A program made the translations under genes and the position numbers. Shown in pieces: positions 59,468 through 64,000 of a DNA stretch of 64,000 bases. Source of the DNA: an uncultured Clostridia bacterium (lineage in GTDB: Bacteria > Bacillota > Clostridia > Christensenellales > Borkfalkiaceae); NCBI GenBank assembly GCA_934271275.1, contig CAKQRD010000001.1, forward strand, positions 1-64,000, given 5' to 3'. The notes beneath the pieces are model-generated. The model saw only the letters and a program-made list of their open reading frames with translations. It was not told the DNA's origin and did not search any database. Positions within the stretch are counted from its first letter, which is position 1. Every line of letters begins with the position of its first letter.

Positions 59468-60067
59468 TCAGTCGTAAATTATAGCAAGCACCTTGCCGCG
59501 ATATACGTTCATAAAAAACTCGTCCGCCGTCGCAACGTTGCTTATCCCGCGCGTGTCCTCTTTTGTAAGAACGATGTTTTCGAGCGGATAATACAGCCCG
59601 CGGCTATCCGTAACCGCCGCTTCGTCGGTATAAGGAATAAGCGAAACCGACGCGCCGCTATGAACATTGAACGCGCGCTTGCCGCCGACGAGACAAACGG
59701 TATAATTATCGCCGCGAATCGCCACTTTAAGCCCTATTTTTTCGGCAATCGCAAGAAGGGCGATATTTCCGAGGATATGCTCGGGCTTTCCGCCGAACGC
59801 CCCGTAAATCGTAATCTCGTCCGCTCCGCATTCCTTTGCGAAATGCACCGCCCGCTCGCCGTCGGTGTAGTCCTTTTCTTTTTCAAGACCAACTATCGGC
59901 TCATTATCCGGTGCCGCGCCCAGCGTATCGAAATCGCCTACCACCGCAAGCGTTTTTTTATCGCCGAGAAAAGCCTTATGCTTATACCCCGCGTCGGCGT
60001 AGATGACGTATTCCTCCGCCACGTTTTTTACGGGTTCGGGCGAATTAAGAATTATCGCTGCTTTCAT
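59468..60067 (-). CDS. thiN: Thiamine pyrophosphokinase
   Basis: 199 residues. YADAGYKHKAFL, VVGDFDTLG (substrate/Mg Asp), EKDYTDGERAVHFA and GAFGGKPEHILGNIALL follow the TPK order. It makes thiamine diphosphate from thiamine and ATP. It is not next to rsgA/rpe here, where the gene often lies in Firmicutes. Confidence 0.9.
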   Translation of the reverse strand: MKAAIILNSPEPVKNVAEEYVIYADAGYKHKAFLGDKKTLAVVGDFDTLGAAPDNEPIVGLEKEKDYTDGERAVHFAKECGADEITIYGAFGGKPEHILGNIALLAIAEKIGLKVAIRGDNYTVCLVGGKRAFNVHSGASVSLIPYTDEAAVTDSRGLYYPLENIVLTKEDTRGISNVATADEFFMNVYRGKVLAIIYD

Positions 60068-60110
60068 TTTTTCTCCGTCTGATTTACCGAATTACGTCGC
60101 AACCTATCTT

Positions 60111-60578
60111 CTACAGCGACGCATGCGCCTGTATTGAATACGTTTTTAAGTACTTTTCGGTAATATCCGCCGCAAGTGCGCATATGTCCGCGCAAGGGCG
60201 TTTTTTATAGTATTCGGGGGTACGCGCTTCGGGAACGGGCGCGGTGCTTTTCGCCGCGACGGGAGTTCCACGCGAGAGAAGCTCGCCGCAAATAAGCGAA
60301 CCCGTTTCGTTTTTGAACTCGTCGCAGGCTTTCTGAATTATCGCGTAAATTTCGGCTTTGTTTTCGCCGTCGGAAAGGAGATAAGAAAGCACGGCGGTCA
60401 TTGCGGAAACCGCTCCGCACACAAGCCTTTGTCTGGCGAGACCTCCGCCAAAACCGATAAAGAGCTTTTTTATCATATTTTCGGGGAGATTTAATTCGTC
60501 CTTAAACGCGAGAGCGACGGACACCGAGCAATTATCGCCCGCAAGAAAGTTATTTCTTGCGATTTCGCCTTTCGTCAT
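60111..60578 (-). CDS. C_GCAxxG_C_C-family protein
   Basis: 155 residues from the ATG at 60578 after AGAGAGG; the frame from 60785 runs through repeat DNA and is not credible. Cys residues at DNCSVSVALAF, RLVCGAVSAMTAVL, GSLICGEL and RPCADI follow the redox-active C_GCAxxG_C_C pattern, though the central motif reads CGAVSA. Possibly a metal- or thiol-linked helper in redox metabolism; function not known. Confidence 0.75.
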   Translation of the reverse strand: MTKGEIARNNFLAGDNCSVSVALAFKDELNLPENMIKKLFIGFGGGLARQRLVCGAVSAMTAVLSYLLSDGENKAEIYAIIQKACDEFKNETGSLICGELLSRGTPVAAKSTAPVPEARTPEYYKKRPCADICALAADITEKYLKTYSIQAHASL

Positions 60579-60599
60579 AAAAACCTCTCTTTTTACGGC

Positions 60600-60880
60600 G
60601 CATACAGTTTGTAACTGTATGCAACGTTTTAACGCAAAATTATTTATATCGTTCTGCACGACTTTGACTTGCCCGCCTGACGGACAAGTGCTGCGTAGCG
60701 ACAGCGGAGCAGAAGGAAGCAGTATGGCATTAAACGGAATACAACGATACCTTCGTCTGCCGACAAACGTCGGCAAAAAAATCAACCTTTCAGCAATCGG
60801 GACGAAGTCCCCCTTTAAAATTCAAAAAGCAATAAACTTTGTTTACTGCTTCCTGAATAATATATGATAAGGGGGAAAAT
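60600..60880. repeat. Probable intergenic repeat element
   Basis: Begins with the hairpin GCATACAGTT-TGT-AACTGTATGC (60600-60622) and contains short inverted pairs such as TGCCGAC..GTCGGCA (about 60757-60777). Its frame gives low-complexity, repeat-like protein and no ribosome site. It separates a promoter (60928-60956) from the C_GCAxxG gene and looks inserted. The rest of 60957-61135 is AT-rich with no gene. Confidence 0.4.
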
Positions 60881-60927
60881 GATGAGCTTTTTTATCGTCG
60901 CAGGTCGTATCTCCTTTCGACACTAAT

Positions 60928-60956
60928 AATATACTACTTTCGATTTTTTTTGTAAA
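60928..60956 (-). promoter_or_regulatory. Promoter upstream of the C_GCAxxG gene
   Basis: On the minus strand TTTACA (60956-60951), 17 bp, TATATT (60933-60928), then AAAGGAG (60914-60908) with no start codon after it. Confidence 0.55.
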
Positions 60957-61135
60957 GTATTTTTCACTCGTTTTTTAAATTTTTTTAGATTTTTTTGAAA
61001 ATTTTTTTCATAATTTCCCGATTATGGTAATATTTTGTTAGAATTTAACACTTTTTGTTGCTATAAATCGTTTTTATCCGACAAAATTTTCAAAGCGCCT
61101 TTTTCAAGCCGTTAGCGCGTCCCGCAAAAAATAAA

Positions 61136-61164
61136 ACCGAAGCCGAAAATTTTTCGGCTTCGGT
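61136..61164. terminator. Terminator of the four-helix membrane protein gene
   Basis: ACCGAAGCCGAAAA stem of 12-14 bp with T-rich sequence on both sides. Confidence 0.75.
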
Positions 61165-61189
61165 CTGTTTTTTACCTTTCGTCCAACAA

Positions 61190-61678
61190 TTATCTGAACA
61201 AAATTCTGTAAAGCTGCGCCGCGCCCGCAAGAAGCGAACACACCGCCGAAACAATCGCACCCGCACCGAGAGTAAGATTATCGTTAAGATTCCCGAAATA
61301 TCTGGTAGCTTCCGAATTGATTACGGTATATTGCGGCATAAGGAAGAAAAATACTCCCGCAACGACGAACGCGCCCGCCGCGATAAAGCCCGCGAACTTA
61401 CTTCCCCTTCCGAGAGCGCCGAGTATCGTAAACACGACGCCGCCCGCAACGAGGATATAAGATATAAGGTTCATAATCGAAAACTCGAACACGGTATATT
61501 TAACAAGCGAAACTGTTCTCTGATAGCCGAAGGTTACTTCCATACCCTTATAGGTAGTGTCGGAATCCTTTACGCCGACAGACGGCACGAACATCATAAC
61601 GATAGCCACAATGCCGAGAAGCACCGCAATCGCGCTTACCGCAAGAGCGACGTTTTTATTCTTTTTTCTTCTAACCAT
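61190..61678 (-). CDS. Four-helix membrane protein (unknown)
   Basis: 162 residues. A basic N-terminus (MVRRKKNKN) and four hydrophobic helices at about 10-32, 68-88, 94-114 and 134-156, with an outer loop of about 35 residues between helices 1 and 2. No family recognised. It follows the lipoprotein gene by 20 bases and is probably co-transcribed with it. Confidence 0.7.
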   Translation of the reverse strand: MVRRKKNKNVALAVSAIAVLLGIVAIVMMFVPSVGVKDSDTTYKGMEVTFGYQRTVSLVKYTVFEFSIMNLISYILVAGGVVFTILGALGRGSKFAGFIAAGAFVVAGVFFFLMPQYTVINSEATRYFGNLNDNLTLGAGAIVSAVCSLLAGAAQLYRILFR

Positions 61679-61698
61679 TCCACGCTCTCCCTATGCGA

Positions 61699-62139
61699 CT
61701 ACGCTTTTTTTACGATAGCCGTAACTTCGGAAATACAGGTGATCGCGGGTAAAACAAGACAGTTGCCCTTTGCGTAGCCCGCGTCTTCCATACTCTTCTG
61801 GAACGCTTTAACGTCTTCGTTGCTCGTAACGTTCTTAACGTGGTCTCTTACGATTTCGTTGTTGTCGTAGAATTTCTTCATTTCTTCGGTAGTCTTGAAC
61901 TCGATAATCATAGCGACTTTAATAACTTCTTTGGACATAACATGAATGTTCACGCTGATTTCTTCTTTATCCAAAGCCTTCTGAATATCCTTCGTGAAGC
62001 CTTCCGTTGTCTGACTTTCGGAATAACCTTCGTTCTCGAACGCTTTTTTAAGCGCACCGTAAGAAGAAGCGCAAGCCGCAAAGCTCATTGCCATCACGAC
62101 GCACATAACGAGCGTCGCTACGATTGATAATTTTTTCAT
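61699..62139 (-). CDS. Small lipoprotein (146 aa, unknown)
   Basis: Starts at the ATG after AAAGGAG (62139), not at 62292, because the promoter lies in between. The signal peptide ends in lipobox SFAACASS (Cys23). The mature part is a charged alpha/beta domain of about 120 residues (EVIKVAMIIEFKTTEEMKKFYDNN). It is probably anchored to the outer face of the membrane. Co-transcribed with the four-helix protein. Confidence 0.75.
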   Translation of the reverse strand: MKKLSIVATLVMCVVMAMSFAACASSYGALKKAFENEGYSESQTTEGFTKDIQKALDKEEISVNIHVMSKEVIKVAMIIEFKTTEEMKKFYDNNEIVRDHVKNVTSNEDVKAFQKSMEDAGYAKGNCLVLPAITCISEVTAIVKKA

Positions 62140-62200
62140 AGTTTCTCTCCTTTTTCGGGCGGGCGCATAATATTCTCCCGCCTCTTTTTTCTTATGATAT

Positions 62201-62229
62201 ATTATACGGAATATTTTTCGTTTTGTCAA
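62201..62229 (-). promoter_or_regulatory. Promoter of the lipoprotein operon
   Basis: On the minus strand TTGACA (62229-62224), 17 bp, TATAAT (62206-62201). Confidence 0.8.
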
Positions 62230-62334
62230 TAAAAATTTTTTATTACTCCGAGATAGCTTTACAAACCTTCGCCCGTTGTATATTCTTCGCACGCGCCCCG
62301 CAAACTGCCCGACGGCGCTTTCCGTTCCCTCCGA

Positions 62335-62370
62335 AAAGAAAAAAGCCCGAATTTTTTCGGACTTTTCGCT
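62335..62370 (-). terminator. Terminator of the rpsF-ssb-rpsR operon
   Basis: On the minus strand AAAGTCCGAA pairs with TTCGGGCTTT (one G-T), followed by TTTCTTTTC. Confidence 0.7.
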
Positions 62371-62401
62371 TTTTAATTTGCTTTTTAAGTTAAGTAAAGC
62401 C

Positions 62402-62749
62402 TTACTCGCCCTTGAAGGGAAGAAGGTCTACGAGTCTCGCGCGTTTGATGGCGGTGGCAAGCACTCTCTGATGCTTTGCGCAAGTGCCGGTCATACGACG
62501 GGGAAGAATTTTTCCGCCTTCGGTAACGTACTTTTTAAGGGTAGCTACGTCTTTATAGTCGATAGCTTCTACCTTATTCTGGCAAAATACGCAGACTTTT
62601 CTGCGGGGAATTCTTTTTATAAGCTTTTTTTCTCTCCTTTCGGGAGCAGCCTGTTCGGAGGTTTCCGCGGTATTTTCTGCGGTAACTTCTTCAACCTGCG
62701 CGGTTTCTACGGCTTCTTCCACGGGAGTTACGTTCAAATTCTCTTCCAT
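62402..62749 (-). CDS. rpsR: 30S ribosomal protein S18, with acidic N-terminal extension
   Basis: 115 residues, against 70-80 in most bacteria. The conserved core begins near residue 45 (IPRRKVCVFCQNKVEAIDYKD) and ends RARLVDLLPF. The first 40 residues are acidic and Ala/Thr-rich (VEEAVETAQVEEVTAENT). AGGAGA precedes the first ATG, so the extension appears to be translated. S18 pairs with S6 on the 30S platform. Confidence 0.93.
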   Translation of the reverse strand: MEENLNVTPVEEAVETAQVEEVTAENTAETSEQAAPERREKKLIKRIPRRKVCVFCQNKVEAIDYKDVATLKKYVTEGGKILPRRMTGTCAKHQRVLATAIKRARLVDLLPFKGE

Positions 62750-62791
62750 AAGATTTAATCTCCTCTGATAAATGATAGCGGCGCGTTGCCG

Positions 62792-63205
62792 TTAAAAGGG
62801 AAGCTGATTGTCGTCGATAGCTTCCAGCTGGGGACGTTCTCTTCTCGCCGCCGAAACGTTCGGCTCGGACTCGTAATCGCCCTGCGCGTTTTTCGGGGTT
62901 AAGAACTCCACGTCCGAAGCCACCACGTCGGTCACGTTTCTCTTTATGCCGTCTTTATCTTCGTAAGAACGGTTCTGGAGACTGCCGATGATGGCGACTT
63001 TATTGCCTTTTTTAAGATATTTGCCGCAGTTTTCCGCAAGTCTGCGCCAAACGGTGATATTGAAAAAATCCGTTTCGCGAGTTCCGTCGCTGTTCGCGTA
63101 ATCTCTGGTAACGGCAACGGCAAAGGTGCAACGAGCAACGCCCGAGGACGTTTCGTTAAGCTCCGGATCTCTGGTCAAATTTCCTATAAGGATAACTCTG
63201 TTCAT
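62792..63205 (-). CDS. ssb: Single-stranded DNA-binding protein
   Basis: 137 residues. MNRVILIGNLTRDPEL at the start, an OB fold with FFNITVWRRLAENCGKYLKKG, and the acidic C-terminal tip DDNQLPF (protein-docking tail). It lies between rpsF and rpsR, as in many Firmicutes. Confidence 0.95.
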   Translation of the reverse strand: MNRVILIGNLTRDPELNETSSGVARCTFAVAVTRDYANSDGTRETDFFNITVWRRLAENCGKYLKKGNKVAIIGSLQNRSYEDKDGIKRNVTDVVASDVEFLTPKNAQGDYESEPNVSAARRERPQLEAIDDNQLPF

Positions 63206-63218
63206 AATTTATCCCGCC

Positions 63219-63500
63219 TTATCTTTTGGTAATAAGACGTCTGATGATGCCGTCTGTGATTCCCGCGACGCGCTTCAATTCGACCACGAGCGTTCTTTCG
63301 GCTTCAAAGGTCATAAGAACGTAGTAGCCTTCGGTCTTGTAGTTAATGGGATACTGAAGCTTTTTAACGCCCCAACGGTCGGTTTTTTCTATAACGCCGC
63401 CGTTCCCCGTAACCAAATCCTCGAACTTCTTGATAACGCTCTCTTTCGCTTCGTCGGTAAGAGAAGCGTCGAGAATATAAAGCATTTCGTATTTAGTCAT
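63219..63500 (-). CDS. rpsF: 30S ribosomal protein S6
   Basis: 93 residues from the ATG at 63500 (MTKYEMLYILDASL), with GGGAGG eight bases upstream; the frame from 63548 is rejected for that reason. WGVKKLQYPINYKTEGYYVLMTFEA is the S6 core. The leader can fold CTCGG/CCGAG hairpins rich in CCG just before the ribosome site, which could be an S6:S18 autoregulatory site, though I cannot match the published motif by eye. Confidence 0.94.
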   Translation of the reverse strand: MTKYEMLYILDASLTDEAKESVIKKFEDLVTGNGGVIEKTDRWGVKKLQYPINYKTEGYYVLMTFEAERTLVVELKRVAGITDGIIRRLITKR

Positions 63501-63593
63501 TTTTTTACCTCCCGGACTTATTCGGCTCGGAACTTTTATCCCGAGCAAGGTTAAATTTACCGCGGACGATTACGCCTTTCCGCGATTTATTAA

Positions 63594-63622
63594 ATTATAC
63601 CCATTTTTCGCGCGTTTGTCAA
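63594..63622 (-). promoter_or_regulatory. Promoter of rpsF-ssb-rpsR
   Basis: On the minus strand TTGACA (63622-63617), 17 bp, TATAAT (63599-63594). Confidence 0.8.
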
Positions 63623-63654
63623 CGGTTTTACGCGGCACGCGCTCATATTTCCTT

Positions 63655-64000
63655 TTAATTCTTTTCGAGTATGCGTTTAAGGAACTGCCCCGTGTAGCTC
63701 GATTTTACGTTCGCGATTTCTTCCGGCGTGCCTTTCGCTATAATCGTGCCGCCGCCCGAGCCGCCTTCGGGACCCAAATCGACGATATAATCGGCAAGCT
63801 TTATAACGTCTAAATTATGTTCTATAACTATTACGGTATTGCCCGCGTTTTCCAGCCGCTTTATAACCGAGCAAAGCTTATCCACGTCGTAGGAATGCAG
63901 GCCCGTGGTAGGCTCGTCCATAATGTAAAGAGTTCTGCCCGTGGCGCGCTTTGAAAGCTCGGTCGCGAGCTTCACCCTCTGCGCCTCGCCTCCCGAAAGA
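63655..64000 (-). CDS. uvrA: Excinuclease UvrA, C-terminal part
   Basis: 115 codons seen, open to the right edge. LSGGEAQRVKLATELSK is the UvrA ABC signature. LYIMDEPTTGLH is Walker B, IEHNLDVIKLADYIVDLGPEGG is the H-switch region, and FLKRILEKN ends the protein. It recognises DNA damage in nucleotide excision repair. The rest lies outside the window. Confidence 0.95.
   Translation of the reverse strand, partial: LSGGEAQRVKLATELSKRATGRTLYIMDEPTTGLHSYDVDKLCSVIKRLENAGNTVIVIEHNLDVIKLADYIVDLGPEGGSGGGTIIAKGTPEEIANVKSSYTGQFLKRILEKN

Noticed and set aside
60619..60867. 82-codon plus-strand frame (with PPDGQVLRSDSGAEG)
   Set aside because: It lies in a probable intergenic repeat with no ribosome site; such frames recur with repeat elements rather than genes.

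Overview
The window looks like a chromosome segment from an uncultured anaerobic member of the Clostridia, possibly a gut lineage. The evidence is strong AAGGAGG-type ribosome sites, many TTGACA-17-TATAAT promoters, CdaA, YerC/TrpR, DapL, HamA-like and split-GOGAT genes, and surface proteins with Cys-rich and BspA-like leucine-rich repeats. The taxonomic placement is inference. Most genes lie on the minus strand. A C1-family surface protease runs off the left edge and uvrA runs off the right edge.

Layout. 1-4.4 kb: two surface or secreted proteins flanking a decayed copy of the glutamine synthetase III promoter, leader and gene start. 4.8-10.9 kb: membrane proteins and an ABC-2 exporter with a divergent TetR regulator and paired operators. 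10.9-18.8 kb: an AT-rich accessory island with hipBA, a serine-recombinase remnant, a three-gene Hachiman-like defence operon (PD-(D/E)XK nuclease, small helical protein, Ski2-like helicase) and an IS3 transposase. It ends at the 3' side of tRNA-Pro(CGG). 18.9-28.7 kb: housekeeping genes (malic enzyme, aspartokinase, cdaA, holA) and a metal-efflux ATPase, HMA and ArsR set. 28.9-32.7 kb: a methionine/cysteine locus (leader peptide, metNIQ, cysK). 32.8-35.5 kb: a polar amino-acid ABC transporter with yerC. 36-38 kb: tRNA-Ala(CGC) and a small XRE locus. 37.9-54.1 kb: a nitrogen-assimilation region (guaA, dapL, pyrG, ANTAR antiterminator, glnA, split GOGAT, glnN, asnB, dapF). 54.1-64 kb: tandem hairpin repeats, a MacB/FtsX-type exporter, serine hydrolase, thiN, small membrane proteins and lipoproteins, rpsF-ssb-rpsR and uvrA.

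The nitrogen region ties together. GS-I, the three GOGAT polypeptides and the ANTAR RNA-binding antiterminator form one operon, divergent from GS-III. Glutamine users (guaA, pyrG, asnB) flank it. Both divergent promoters are near-perfect and both transcripts begin with a terminator-like hairpin, which suggests control by transcription attenuation.

The strongest candidates for something little described are three. First, a 29-codon Met/Cys-rich leader peptide followed by an intrinsic terminator upstream of metNIQ-cysK. Second, the Hachiman-like operon with an extra middle gene. Third, the glutamine-synthetase and GOGAT leaders, one of which is also present as a degenerate duplicate 46 kb away. 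A 134-bp tandem repeat packed with GCAA/TTGC hairpins is also unexplained.
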